Of a stretch of 64,000 nucleotides of DNA, positions 10,161 to 21,360 are shown piece by piece (the stretch's first letter is position 1; every line of letters starts with the position of its first letter). The DNA lies in the NCBI GenBank assembly GCA_007570785.1, contig ML664662.1, positions 2,161,273-2,225,272 on the forward strand, read 5' to 3'. A program made the position numbers and the translations under genes. The notes under the pieces are model-generated. The model was given only the letters and a program-made list of their open reading frames with translations, did no database searches and was not told the origin of the DNA. This DNA is from Antilocapra americana (taxonomy: Eukaryota; Chordata; Mammalia; Artiodactyla; Antilocapridae).

Positions 10161-10859
10161 ATGGTCTTTGCTCCCCATGAGCTGCTGCACCCCTGCCTCC
10201 CACCATAATTGTGCTCCTTAATGCCTCAGGGCTTATTTTCCTGGCTTCATCCCTGAGACCTGAGTGGCCACCTGACATGCCTTCCTGCCTTCCTCACCCC
10301 ATCTCACATTTGCCCTCCTGGATAGAAATGTTGCTTCAAGTCACTCTCAACAGAATACTGCTGCCCCACCCAGCCCAGCCTGGAGGATCTGGGACTAAGG
10401 ATGGTCATGGCACTCACATTCCTGCTGGGTATGGCCCACATCTCACAAACAGGACCCAAACACCCTGCTTTCTCCCAGCCCCTGACAGTCACCTTCATTT
10501 CAGTTCTACAGCACAAACTGGCCAGAGCCCCACAAGGTCCCCTCTGGCTTGAGCCCTGCCCTAATAAAACAGACAACAAAGACATCAACATCAACAACCA
10601 TCATGCAAGGCCCCAGGGGCTACCTGCCTCCTCGACCATCTCCGGCCTCCTCCCTCCTCCCGCTCTTCCGCCAGCCCTTGGGGACCAAGATGGAGAAATT
10701 GTCCCATAATCGCATTTTACATGCACGTGCACCCGATCATGAGGCATTTCTCTCATCTGGTTATCTTTGGAAACACTGGGAGGGAAGGGGATATTAAAGA
10801 AATTCTCCTCTGCTTCCATCTTGAAAAAAAAAAGGCAGAGCATTTTGATTCACTACCTT
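10161..10859. other. Unassigned noncoding DNA
   Basis: C-rich, with short A/C-rich patches near 10560-10610. No family recognised. Confidence 0.35.
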
Positions 10860-11130
10860 ATCTTTAAAAGAAACCCGACATGGAAAAGGCAAGGGAGATA
10901 AGATCTATGACTTCATCAGCTTGTTCTCTGAAGTTGTTTCAAGCATTACCATCCCCCTACTGGCCCCTTCATTTCCTGTTTTCAATATCTAATGGCAAAG
11001 AATGCGCAGCGGCCCAGCGCTCTGTGAGCCTGGGGGTCAGTTCAGGAAGCTGGTCAGGGAGGAAGCTTTTAAGCTCCAACCTGGAATCTGGCTGTGACTC
11101 AGAATATCTTCTTAATTCCGATTTGATTTT
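10860..11130. promoter_or_regulatory. Candidate conserved noncoding segment
   Basis: Repeat-free and not low-complexity. It contains a GATA-like AGATAAGATC near 10895 and a G+C-rich GCGCAGCGGCCCAGCGC near 11004. Conservation is inferred from the look of the sequence only. Confidence 0.22.
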
Positions 11131-11488
11131 TACCTTAACTTTGTGGTCAGCAGCTCTGGATGGCTTGCGGTCTCAGAACAGCTGCTGGTTTGAAAGAGCG
11201 TAAATGCAATTTGAAAACTCAGAAGGTTTCACATGAAAATGGAAAAAAAAACTTGAGCATCTCATAAGAGGAATTCTTGACAACCTCTTTCTTTCAAGAT
11301 GCTCCAAATGCCTCCCAGACGTTCTTGCATCAGCTCTTACCGCCTCCCACGGTGGAGGCCAAGGAACTGGTACCATCTGAATCATTTGATGGAGGGGAAA
11401 ACAGAGACACCCACTCATTTCTGCTTACACAGCCAGTCGGCACAACATTGTGACAGGTGTTTTCCTGGGCTCCAACCAGCTTAGGGCG

Positions 11489-11490
<2 letters not shown>

Positions 11491-11522
<32 letters not shown>
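11491..11522. repeat. (GT)16 microsatellite
   Basis: Uninterrupted GT dinucleotides. It generates spurious Cys/Val frames. Confidence 0.98.
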
Positions 11523-11524
<2 letters not shown>

Positions 11525-12372
11525 CATGGGTCAAAATTACAACGTCAAGAGCAAGGAAAACCAACTATCTTGGGCTCTGGCCACCTGCCATATGGGTACA
11601 CTCCTTGGACTCCTGGTCCCCATGTTCCTCTCTTCTATTGCTAAAGCTTCCTCCCGTGGGCTTATGTTGGTTGCCATAGTAATACTTCCAGCCACTCTCT
11701 TGCAAATCAAGGTACAGCGTCCCCCAAAGGGGACAGCACACAGAGACGCCTCCACTTGCCAGGCTCTTCTGCTATCCGAGAGACTGAGCTCATGGTGTTT
11801 CCAAGGCGTCCTGAACTTTCTGGAAAACTAAGCTCAGTCTCTCTCAGACAGGCTTATCCTTCCTGAATCCTATACGTGCTACTTTCCAAAGGCTAGAGGC
11901 CAGACCACGTGCTAGGGAGCATACCCTGCCACCTGCTGATGAGAGGTCATCGTCTATGGTGTGGGTCTGGAGACCCAGCTCCGGGTACCCTGCCTGCAGG
12001 CCCATATGGGGAAATTCTGCCTGTTTGGGGAGTTGTGAAAGTCCTGCTGTCAGAGGCTCACCCATATTGACTTTGGTGAATGCCACCCAACCTTCAAGTA
12101 CCAGCTCCTTCCTTCATCTCAGGGCTTTCTGAAGCCTAGATGTGTACTTTGCCAGCTGCTGCTGGGGGTCAGAAGTGCCAGACAATTAACTCCCCTCCTA
12201 ATGCCTCAGAGCAACCCTCAACCACTGACTGACAGAACTGGGTGTATAAATGGCCCAGCTTCCTGCCCTCAGGATCTACATGGACTCACAGTGTCCCTAC
12301 GTTGGCCACTGGCTGAATGAGATGCTGTCTCATGTCCCCAGTCTGACTGCTAGTGTGTCTGGGGCTCATCTC
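11523..12372. other. Unassigned noncoding DNA, probably LTR-bearing at the right end
   Basis: The last 150-200 bases lead into the LTR-like 3' end at 12373 and may be the same element. The rest is unrecognised. Confidence 0.3.
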
Positions 12373-12435
12373 TCAAATTAACTGCTTGCACTTGAATCCT
12401 TACCTCAGTTCTGCTTCTGGGGACCCAAACAGAGC
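12373..12435 (+). mobile_element. LTR-like 3' end (recurrent phrase, copy 1)
   Basis: CTTGAATCCTTACCTCAGTT plus CTGCTTCTGGGGACCCAAAC. The same phrase recurs near 14981, 16744, 25353, 35380 and 42593, always on the plus strand. Confidence 0.45.
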
Positions 12436-12639
12436 CAGGGAAAGAACTTCTGTTCTATTCTCACCACTGATGGGGCTGTCACTTCTACACTGAAGACAGA
12501 GCTTTCTGAAAACTCTCCATGTCCAGGGGCTAAGGTTTGGGGAATCCTCTGATGTCTTTCTAGGCCTTTTCCCTCTCCTTTTCCATGATTCTATGATTTT
12601 CAAAGGCTTACTCCCCTGTCTGTATCCTTAGCTACATGA

Positions 12640-12800
12640 TACCACCAGCCTAATACAATGGACTTGCTTTATATTTTATAGATGACAAAACTATTGCTCA
12701 GGAGGATGAGAGATTTATCCAAATTCATTTGACTTGCAAATGGCAAAGCAGGAACCCCAAACCAAGCATTTGGATTTACAGTCCAAGGTACTTTTCAAGT
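12640..12800 (-). mobile_element. MIR fragment
   Basis: Antisense MIR: TTATAGATGACAAAACTATT, GCAAATGGCAAAGCAGGAAC and CATTTGGATTTACAGTCCAA. Confidence 0.55.
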
Positions 12801-13129
12801 ATATTGTGCGCGAAAACTTGGTTCATGGGCTTTTGTTCTGAATTTTCCTTCTTTTTCATTACAACAAAGAGTCGAGTCCTAAAAGTAGTGCCCTCAAAGG
12901 GGATTGGCAGGATGTGTCATTGAATCAGTGCATGGGGGCTGCCCTCACTCACAGAGCCAGAATCGTTTGTAAATCAGCACCTCCAGGAAGTGGACCCCCA
13001 GGAGGATGATCACAAAGATCTAAGAACTCGCTTTTCACAAGGTGGAGAGAAGTGGTTACAAGGATAGAGCTTAGCTGGTAACGTGACAGAGGATCTAGGG
13101 TACAGTGGGGTGCTCCTCTTTTGTCCTAG

Positions 13130-13492
13130 AATGCTGTTCCTCCAGACATCCGCATGGCTCAGCCCCCCAAAGATTCCCAGATTGCTTCAAGAATTTGTTC
13201 AAAAAGCTCTCTCTCAGAGAGAGCTTCCCTGACCACTGTCTGAAATAGACCCTCCTGCCCATCATGCCTTTACCTTGCTTTGTTTGCCTCTCAGTATGTA
13301 TCAGTACCTGATGTCATGTAATGTTTGTTTCTTGACGCCCCCTTCACCTCCCACCACTAGAAAGTGAGTTCCCTAAGGACAGAGATTTTCTTTTTCTGTT
13401 TTGTCTACCCCTCTCTATTCCTGATACCTAGAATAGTGCCAGTATATTCTAGAAGCTCAGTAAATCCTTGTTGAAATAAATTAATGAGTCAC
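13130..13492 (+). mobile_element. L2 LINE 3' end
   Basis: Sense L2: GAGCTTCCCTGACCACTGTC, GTGAGTTCCCTAAGGACAGA, CTGATACCTAGAATAGTGCC and a terminal CAGTAAATCCTTGTTGAA. It contains the perfect palindrome at 13204-13226. Confidence 0.75.
13204..13226. repeat. Perfect palindrome inside L2
   Basis: AAGCTCTCTCT and AGAGAGAGCTT form 11-bp arms around a single central C. The L2 consensus has no palindrome here. Confidence 0.92.
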
Positions 13493-13824
13493 CGAAGGGA
13501 GATAGGACAGGTTAGTTTCCTTGGCCCTGGGAACACATTAAAGCCAAGTAGGGCAGAGGAAAGATGGGCCCTAAGCCAGTGCAACTTCATGGCCTCTAGC
13601 CCATTTCTCTACCCTGTGCTGGGCTCATTCCATCTCCAAGTATCATGGGACTCATAAAGCAGAAAACAAGGAGAAGAGAGATGGCTTCTCAGTGGAGATG
13701 GGACATGTGGTCCTCGCTCCCTCCCTGCCTGCTTCCTCCTTCTGTCTTATCCCAGGGAGCTCCTTAGGAAGAAAGCCCTCCCCAGTCTGTCCCCAGAAAC
13801 TGCACTCTGAACACTCGGATGCAC

Positions 13825-13990
13825 AATCAACCAATTGTTAAGTCCTCGACAATACCTCATCAGTGAGCACAGCACTATAATTAAAAGTAAATCCAGCTCA
13901 AGCTCTTTAAAAGAGGATCTAATTTAATTGGTGCATTTAATCTATCACTGTCACTCCACGCCAACCAGGGGAGAATGTCATCACAGCGGT
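13825..13990. promoter_or_regulatory. Candidate conserved noncoding segment, homeodomain-like sites
   Basis: Repeat-free and A+T-rich, with CAATTG (13832), ATAATTAAA (13877) and TTTAATTGG (13923) within 100 bases, plus scattered retained CpGs. The composition resembles developmental enhancers. No alignment was possible, so function is inferred. Confidence 0.3.
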
Positions 13991-14289
13991 AGGTGGTGAG
14001 AGACTTAAGCAGGCCCCTTGGCAGGGTCTTCCCACTGCCCTAGGCCTCACGAACAGCTAGGAAGGGACCGGCAGAGGCAAGTCTGAGAAAGAGAGAGTCA
14101 CAAAAGGGAGAGTCACAAAAGCCGGGGGCCACTGGAGTTTGGGTGTGGCTGGCATGGGCCTCAGTCCAGTCCTGAGGTCTAGTCACACTCCCCTATAAGC
14201 CTTGGTAGAGGGTCCAGGCTAGGCAGTTGGCAGTGAGGAGGGGAGGCTCTCCCTGTAGCATCTCTGCTCGGAAACAAATCTTAAGCAGT

Positions 14290-14450
14290 TTTGTGATGAA
14301 ACTCAGGAGAATTAAGCTTACATTCAAAATCCTGGCTATTGAGGTGTGAGCAGTCTGCCGGCGGTCACTCTGTCGCTGATTTATATCAGCTTTAAGTATT
14401 CGGCTTAATTCAGAAAATAAAAAGTCTCATCTTTTTGGAATACTATGATA
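14290..14450. promoter_or_regulatory. Candidate conserved noncoding segment with a 16-bp inverted repeat
   Basis: GCTGATTTATATCAGC at 14375-14390 has perfect 6-bp arms. Nearby are CCGGCGG and TTCGGCTTAATTC, with CpGs that would normally be lost from unselected DNA. It contains no recognisable repeat. Confidence 0.3.
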
Positions 14451-14484
14451 CAAAACACATATTAGTCTAACAGTCATAAAGTTC

Positions 14485-14640
14485 TGTGGTTAAGAATAGC
14501 TTGAAAGTCATAAAGAAATGAGTTTGTATCCCAGATAAACCACTTACTAATGAATTTTGGAATGTTTTAGAATCCCCCGAGCCTTAGTTTCCTCATTTGC
14601 AAAGTGGGGGTAATAGTGTTTCCTTCCTATGTCTGTGCTG
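14485..14640 (+). mobile_element. MIR element
   Basis: GTGGTTAAGAATAGCTTGAA, ACCACTTACTAATGAATTTT, AGTTTCCTCATTTGCAAAG and GGGGGTAATAGTG follow the MIR consensus in order. Confidence 0.8.
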
Positions 14641-14980
14641 AGTTTAAGGGGCCAGCAGAAGCTCCACCCACATGCCTGGGGCCCACCCCAGAGGCGAACT
14701 GCCATCTGCTCCTATCAGCTTGTGGCTTCCTGCATCCTTCTGCCTGAGCAGGTTCTTTGGCACTGAAGGCCCTCCACCAGTGAGATACGGAAGTTGATGG
14801 ATAAAACTCCAGCTACCGCACCCAGGCACGTGTTACACAGTCCCTCAGAGGCTTCCAAAGGCACGGAGCCCAGTTGCCTGCCCATGGTAACACATTCATT
14901 CACCCACCCTGCTTCCACTGGCTTTCTTCCCCTGCCTCTCTCACTGCGCTACCCCTCACCATGCCTCCTAGATCACCTCT
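14641..14980. other. Unassigned noncoding DNA
   Basis: Probably the body of the LTR-like element that ends near 15042, but not recognisable on its own. Confidence 0.3.
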
Positions 14981-15042
14981 CAAATGAACGATTGTTCCTA
15001 AATCCTTATCTAAGGGTCTGCTTGGGGGAAATGCAAGCCCAG
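14981..15042 (+). mobile_element. LTR-like 3' end (recurrent phrase, copy 2)
   Basis: CAAATGAACGATTGTTCC, AAATCCTTATCTAAGG and GTCTGCTTGGGGGAAATGC. Confidence 0.45.
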
Positions 15043-15271
15043 ATGTTGGCATAACTCAAACACTTCATGGTACTATGTACTATGGTACTATGTTTTTTTA
15101 CTGTCTGAGCCACCAGGGAAATTCATGTGCTCCTACGGACTCCAAGATAAGATTAGGCCTTGGTTCTTGCAGCCCAGGCAAAGCTTTTCTCCAACTTCTC
15201 CCACACTCTTAGCCCTTTGTCCCCAGAGTCCTACGACATTTGTTCTCCTCCTGTTAGCTTGTGGCTCCCAG

Positions 15272-15471
15272 TGTGCCCTGGCTCAGATGGTAAAGAATCT
15301 GCCTGCAATGCAGGAGAACCAGGTTCGATCCCTGGGTCGGGTAGATCCCCTGGAGGAGGAAATGACAACCCACTCCAGTACTCCTGCCTGGAGAATCCCA
15401 TGGACAGAGGAGGCTGGTGGGCTACAGTCCATGGGCTCACAAAGAGTTGCACACAACTGAGGTGACTTACC
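15272..15471 (+). mobile_element. Bov-tA SINE
   Basis: GCTCAGATGGTAAAGAATCT head, GGTTCGATCCCTGGGTCGGG B-box region, then the Bov-A body (CCACTCCAGTACTCCTGCC, GGTGGGCTACAGTCCATGG) ending ACTGAGGTGACTTA. The first few bases of the head are missing. Confidence 0.93.
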
Positions 15472-15799
15472 ACACATGCTCCCTGCTCTGAGCCCCAAAA
15501 GGCTGACCTCTGTGGGCTGCATCAGCTGGGCAGCCTTGCCATCTGGCTTCTGGTTGGGTGAGACCACTGGGCATCTGTGGCAGGAGTTAAGAGGGTAGGC
15601 TGGCAGAGAAGTTGGAGGATGTATTTCCCCAGCTCCCTCACCCTTTCTGCTGAGGTCAGGCTGGCTGAGATGGCTTCTGCAGCCAGGGGACTCTCCAGGG
15701 GCTGGGAGTCATCCCTTCCTTTTGACAGTGCCATCTGTTTCCTGCCCAAGGCCTGACCACTTCACCTCTTAATCATGATCCTTGGGCTACGATTTCATC
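15472..15799. other. Unassigned noncoding DNA
   Basis: No repeat, exon or motif recognised between the Bov-tA and the L2 copy. Confidence 0.3.
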
Positions 15800-16310
15800 T
15801 GTCACCATCCAGCTCACCCTCCAAGCTGCTCTCCAAGGGAACGTTCTAAAACTCCAAACCAGTCACTAGTTAAACACTGATGTGCCCCCACTGCCTCCCA
15901 GGGGCTTTCATGTAAACGCCTTCTTCAGGTATATTCATGCTCTTGCACTATCTGGCCCCAGCCTACATTCCAGCCACTTTGCCCCCTGCTCCTTGTAGAG
16001 CAGCCAAAGCTTTGACCACACCAGGCGGCCTGCGTGTCATTGCACACCACCTTGCACACTCGGGCCTTGCTGCCTGCACTTCCTGAAGTTCACTGCTCCT
16101 CCTTCTGTGCCTGCAGCACATGCATCCTTCAAGTCTCAGCCCAAATATCATGTGCTCCTGGAAGATGTCACTCATCCTCCAGGTGTGAATCAACGTGCCC
16201 CCATGCAGTCTGTATGGAGCTCTAAGCCAGTAAATGGTTGACTTGCTGGCCTATTTGTCTTTCTCTTAAGGTTCTGACTTCTTTGAAGGCAGAGGTGCCA
16301 CCCCTAATTC
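15800..16310 (+). mobile_element. L2 LINE fragment
   Basis: Sense L2: CTATCTGGCCCCAGCCTACA, CATTCCAGCCACTTTGCCCC, CATCCTTCAAGTCTCAGCCC and ATGTCACTCATCCTCCAGG. It covers the 3' part of the element. Confidence 0.75.
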
Positions 16311-16743
16311 ATCTCTCCCTCTGTAGCAGATGCTGTTGATGCCCAGACCTACGTATCGTCTTGACCCACATGAGTTAACTGCAGCCCTGGTGGGCAGCTT
16401 CCATTGACAGTTTCCTATCTCAAGAGCCTGTCTCTCTTGGCTTCTGGGCCACAGGGATTTCCCAGCACCTTAGAAGCTTGCTCTATTGCAAGTAGGCACA
16501 GGTCAGAAGTGCAGGGGCGCTAATACTCCTGTAGCCAAAGGAGTTAACAGCACTGGGGATGAAAGCCAGTGGAATGAGGCTCCAGGCTTCCGGCCTCTAC
16601 ATGGCGCCTCAGAGGGTCCTCAGGGAGGTCATGCCCTAGTTACCCACCGCAGTCCCTTGCTCATGAAAGCAGCCCTCATCGGCTTGTCTTTCTTTTCCTT
16701 CTCACTTTTCTCCTTCCCTCACTTACGTCTCCTGTGTATTCTC
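16311..16743. other. Unassigned noncoding DNA leading into an LTR end
   Basis: The C+T-rich 16690-16740 stretch probably belongs to the LTR-like element ending at 16806. Confidence 0.3.
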
Positions 16744-16806
16744 CTGATTAAACTGTGTCTTAGACTGTGTCTCAGGGTCTGCTCTGGGGGGAAGCCCAAC
16801 CAAGAC
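16744..16806 (+). mobile_element. LTR-like 3' end (recurrent phrase, copy 3)
   Basis: CTGATTAAACTGTGTCTTAG, CTCAGGGTCTGCTCTGGGG and CCCAACCAAGACAGG. This is the best-preserved copy of the phrase. Confidence 0.5.
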
Positions 16807-17459
16807 AGGGACCTCAACAGCCATGCAGTGCCCCCACATATAACAAGTGCCCAGTAAATGTCACAAGAATGTGTGATCAAGGATGCAGAATGCACTGGTC
16901 CAATGTGGCTGTGTTGTTGGGAGCTATCAGGTGTCCTCCTATCCGGAAAGATGCCACCCACATCTTTGGGGGCAGTCCAAGCCTTCTCCCAAGTGAGCTG
17001 CCTGCTAGGGAGACTAGTGCAGACAGGCAGCTCTGATTATGTATGCAAATGCAGGTCTGGCCCCACAGCTTATGTGAGAGCCACACAGCTCAGCTAAGCC
17101 ACCCTGGAGAAAGAATCTTACAAAGAATACTAAAGAGCATCCAAGTGTGAAGAATGAAACACACATGAGTTTTCTTTTTTAAAAAATGGAAATCAAACTG
17201 TACTTTCATCTTGGCTTTCTCACCAGTCGGCAGCCCCCGAATAAGCCCTAAAAAAGCAAAAGAAGACTTTAGCCAAGATTTGTGACCTGGATTCAGACCA
17301 ACCATCACCTTCATTAGAGCAAGCCTCACAGAATATTATGAGCCCCAAGAGAGTGAGATGGGGGCAGGCTGGTGGGGTCTGAGTCTCATCTTTACCCTCA
17401 CAGGGTTCACGGGTAATGAGACAACCAAGGTTTGGAAATGAGGACCACAGGGATATGAG
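16807..17459. other. Unassigned noncoding DNA
   Basis: No family recognised. The long minus-strand frame that starts here continues into L2-like sequence and has no domain. Confidence 0.3.
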
Positions 17460-18110
17460 ACGGCATGATAGGCAGTAAAAAGAGCAGGTGCAAATACATG
17501 GTGCTATGGGTGGCATAAGTGATGGAGGGGGGGTCAATAGAGACTGATCATAAAAAGCCCCACGTGTCTCACCAGGCAAGGTCCCCAAGGGATCCTTGAA
17601 GGTGGGAAAATGAGGCCAGTTTGATGATTTCTGCAACAGTCCATATGAGTGCTGAGACCGAGGAGGATGCACAGGGATAAAATGGGAAGATATGGATTTA
17701 AGAGATATGAAGAAGGTGAGATGGAAAGGATTGGATAGAAACAGTTTGAAAAGTCAGGGGGCTCTCACTCCAAGCTGTGTACTTTGTGTGACTAAGTAAA
17801 AAAATGAAGCTTCCCCCTGAGTCAGTATATCCAAGGAACAAAAATATAAGAGGCTATTTTGGTGCTGGTGGGAAGATGGGCTGGTGGGCTCATTTGGGAT
17901 TCAGTGGATTTGAAACACAGGTGGGGACCTCCAGATGGAGATATCCTGCAAGCAGTTGGATGGATGATCTCAAGGAAGACATGGATTTTGCACATGAATT
18001 CATCCAAGGCAAGTGAGCTGAGGAAGAAACAAAGGAAGCTGAAGACAAATTTCAGGGAAAAAAAAAGCATCAGGGGAATGAGCCATGAAAGAGGAGCCTG
18101 CAGAGGGGAT
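17460..18110 (-). mobile_element. L2/CR1-clade LINE fragment
   Basis: Antisense L2 body: GATATGAAGAAGGTGAGATG, AGATGGAGATATCCTGCAAG and CAGTTGGATGGATGATCTC. The same antisense text, in the same order, occurs in the copies near 31.2 and 62.1 kb. Confidence 0.55.
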
Positions 18111-18879
18111 GGTGGAATAGTCAGAGGCCAGAGGAGACCAGAAGATGATAGAAGAGAAGTCAAGATTGCTTCCATAAGTTGACTAACAGGATCACATTCT
18201 GCCAAGAAGTTCAGGGAAGTGAAGATTGAACACTAGCACCTGTACCCTCCTACCTACCATCCTGGCAAGTTCTTGACTTGATGCTTGGAGCTCCTTGTGT
18301 ACCTGTCAATCATTGGGGAGAGGAGGGTTTAGTTTATGGGCTCCTCAGGCCCTTTGTGGGCTCTTTTTTGAATCATTTCACAGCTTATCAGCTCTTGAGC
18401 CAAAGGATGGACAAGGGAAATAAACTTTCCCCAGTCAATTTTATGACATAATCTATCAGATCTTGGGAAAGATTTAGCAGACGAATAATCTGAAATGAAT
18501 CATTGGTTTCTGTTTGTTGTTGTTGTTGGGTGGTCTCTGAATTTCGTCATTCAAACTAGGGCTGCTGGTCTTTCTTCAAGTTAGCCATCCCCTTCCACTA
18601 AATACACCAAAAAATGTCACATCGGAAAAAAGGGAGATCTTTTTTCAGTCTAGTAGAAAAAGCAGAAGGAAATAGAAGTGTATACTTAGCAAGCCTCTAG
18701 AGGAAGCAGAACTTGCTGTGTGTTGAAATGATAGAACGAACCAGAAAGGAAGAGGATCAACCAGCCTAACTTCATAGTTGAAGATATTTGTTTATACATA
18801 AATCACTTATCTACAAACAATATTTCTAAAAAACTTGGAGTGAAGTTCTTTCTTGTAGAGAGTTCAGAAAACGTGTGAA
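18111..18879. other. Unassigned A+T-rich DNA
   Basis: It includes a short (TTG)n run near 18515. No gene or repeat family recognised. Confidence 0.3.
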
Positions 18880-19445
18880 CAAGAAAAATGCCCCATTGCT
18901 AACATTTCAGTAGGCAAAGAGCATGAGCAAATAATTCACTGAAGAAAAAACACGACTAGTTCACCAACATTTAGAAGAATGTCATGCCTCATTAGGAAGG
19001 AAATAATTGCAAATTAAAATAATGAGGTGCCATTTTTCTGCAATAAAATTACCTAAAATCCTATGTAGCGCTGTGGAGGGTGTGGGGCAATTGTCTCTGA
19101 TGAGAGCCTCAATGAACGCAATTGTGTTGGGAAGGTATTTGGTAAATATGAATAAAGAGCCATAAAAATGTTCATATGCCTAAACACAGCTATGCCACTC
19201 CTACCCACAGGAATCTAGTCTAAGGAAATGATCATAAACATGATACATAGGGGCAAAACACTAAATGGCCAGGAATCCATAGTAGCAGACTTGCAAATAC
19301 CAACATCTCAACTTTCAGCTACAAGGGACAGATAGAATAAACTGTGGTACATTTACCAGATAAAACACTATGAATCCATTAAAAAGGATGGCTGGGAAGA
19401 TTCGCTAGCACCGTGGGAAAAGAAAGTGTCATAGTGTTAACTGGA
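18880..19445 (+). mobile_element. Old L1M LINE, ORF2 3' region
   Basis: ATGCCTCATTAGGAAGGAAA, TTGCAAATTAAAATAATGAG, AGCTATGCCACTCCTACCC, GTGGTACATTTACCAGATAA and CACTATGAATCCATTAAAAA follow L1 ORF2 order. It is heavily substituted, with no frame. Confidence 0.75.
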
Positions 19446-19498
19446 AAGAAGAGGAAATTTTGCTTAAAGCAGTCTATGATAATTACATAGGGTCCTAC

Positions 19499-19500
<2 letters not shown>

Positions 19501-19535
<35 letters not shown>
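19501..19535. repeat. (AC)17 microsatellite
   Basis: Uninterrupted AC dinucleotides just downstream of the L1M fragment. Confidence 0.98.
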
Positions 19536-19537
<2 letters not shown>

Positions 19538-19639
19538 AATTAAAAAAGACAAGATGAAAACCCACCCAAACACTGTCACAATATTGCTTTAAGGATAATT
19601 TTTTTCTCCAAATTTTCCATATACAGTAATGAGTATAAG

Positions 19640-19826
19640 CCTGCATTTGGAAGAAACAAATAATCTTGGGTTCAAATCCTAGTTGTTTTTTTTTAAGTTT
19701 TAAGTCTCCTTTGCAAATTGAAAATGTTAACATCTGCCTCAGAGGAGTGTTATGAGAATTAAGCAGAATATAAGGAAAATGCTTGTTATTGTGCCCAGCA
19801 CATAGGAAGCCATCAATAAGTGTCAG
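19640..19826 (+). mobile_element. MIR element
   Basis: TTGGGTTCAAATCCTAGTTG, GTGTTATGAGAATTAAGCAG, TGTGCCCAGCACATAGGAAG and CATCAATAAGTGTC match the MIR head and tail. The middle is partly replaced by T-rich sequence. Confidence 0.7.
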
Positions 19827-21332
19827 ATTTTTATGATTGTCCTTATTGTAATTTCATAAAACGCAAAGGACTCTATCCTTTTAGAAACCTGATGAACGCC
19901 CTAGACTGGGAAGCAGACCTTGAATGCAAACAACACTGTTTTTTTTCTTTCTTTCTTTCCTGCCCTCCTTTCTTCACAAATGATCATCAAGAGAGAGTGT
20001 CAAAAAGTTAATTTTAGAAGGGAAAAAAATGTTTGCTTTGTTTAATGAATGTGAACTTCCTCATTTTTCTGGTTTGTTTTTCTTTCAAGATGTTTTTATA
20101 TCAACACCACCCGGGCAGGATGTGCCAGGTGACAAGACTGTGGGAAATTTCACATGGAACTAACTCTTCCCATTTCACACAGTGAGATCTCAGGGGTGCC
20201 AAGGGGCTAGCTCAACCCCCCCACCCAGTATTTCTGGGTGCCATAGCCCTGCAGGACCCCTTTACTGTCCTTCCCACTCTTGAAGACAGGGGGAGAAATT
20301 TTTGGAGGATTATCTGCAGAAACCCCTTTAACACAGGGCTCAGAGAAGCTGAGTGAAACTTGAGTGTGCGTGTGTGTTTTGAGTGGTGGAGACTTCATGA
20401 GAAAGGCCATCTGGGAAGTAGGTGAAGGCAGAACCCTAGAGGGTCGTCAAGGGCTGCAGCAAATATGCAGTGGACATCTTTTTTCTGACCACAATCTGTG
20501 GACGTGGAAAGCTGGTGCTCAGGAATTGCCTTCTCTGACCACTCTTTGCTAGCCTCTCACCATGCTTTCATTCCCTTTATCTAATTCTCCTGTGTTCACT
20601 GGGCCTCCAAGCTGCCCCTCCCTGCCCCCCTCCACATCTCATTCCTCAGGAAACTCCCTCCTCTCCTCCTTTTCCCGCTGGCTTGGGCTCCACCTGCAGC
20701 AATCATTAGCTTGGGGACCCTCCCTGCCTGCTTTCCCACAGGAGTGGAGCACCTGGGTCAACCCAAACCCCCACTTCCCTCTCTCTGATACCACTTGGGG
20801 AGAATCTCACAAGTGCATCCAAGAAGAATATTACACACTGATCTTATTCCACCTCAGTGAACTATTGACAAGGGGCAGCCACCTCTTAGCCAGCCTATGA
20901 CTTCCCATGTCCCACATCCCACGGTCCTCCCCCAACTCCACTGCTATCCTTTCAGGCATCTGCTTCCTTTCCTATCCTCCTCAAGCTCACGATCCCACCG
21001 TCTGCTCCCCAATCTGGTTAGGTGCTCTGATACCCTAATCAAAGAAAAAACAGAAGCAAGTTGAGGCATAAATTCTCTAGATATTATCCTCCTTGGCTTC
21101 AAATTTTTCCTTTCCCTGTTTTCCATCCATCTCTGAAGAAAAGCATCCTCTTTCCTTGCCAAGAATAACTCCTTTTTCCTTATGCAGGATAGCACCTCCC
21201 GTCCTGATTCTTAGCTTTCTGGAGCTAATGAGTACTGAGCAATTCAGTCCGTGCCAGCCACAGTAGCAATATTTTATCTTCTATTAAAATTTTAAAAGCT
21301 CTGAAATGTTTGCCCTATTATTACCTTCCTTT
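19827..21332. other. Unassigned noncoding DNA
   Basis: About 1.5 kb with no clear repeat. It has a T-rich patch near 19940 and C+T-rich blocks at 20570-20700 and 20940-21180 that could be very old L2 but could not be anchored. Confidence 0.3.
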
Positions 21333-21360
21333 TAAAGGTGGGGAGGGCTTCCCACCTTTA
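21333..21360. repeat. Perfect 10-bp-arm inverted repeat
   Basis: TAAAGGTGGG (21333-21342) and CCCACCTTTA (21351-21360) flank an 8-nt loop. It lies at the apparent left edge of the MLT1 copy. Confidence 0.9.

Noticed and set aside
15160..15567. Overlapping frames of 80-111 codons on both strands
   Set aside because: These are translations of the Bov-tA at 15272-15471. Similar shadows occur at every Bov-tA, BOV-A2 and CHR element.
17220..17672. Minus-strand open frame (150 codons)
   Set aside because: Its start-distal part overlaps L2-like antisense sequence. There is no domain and no splice-compatible context.
20570..21240. Possible L2 in C+T-rich sequence
   Set aside because: A few phrases look L2-like, but no stretch follows the consensus in order.
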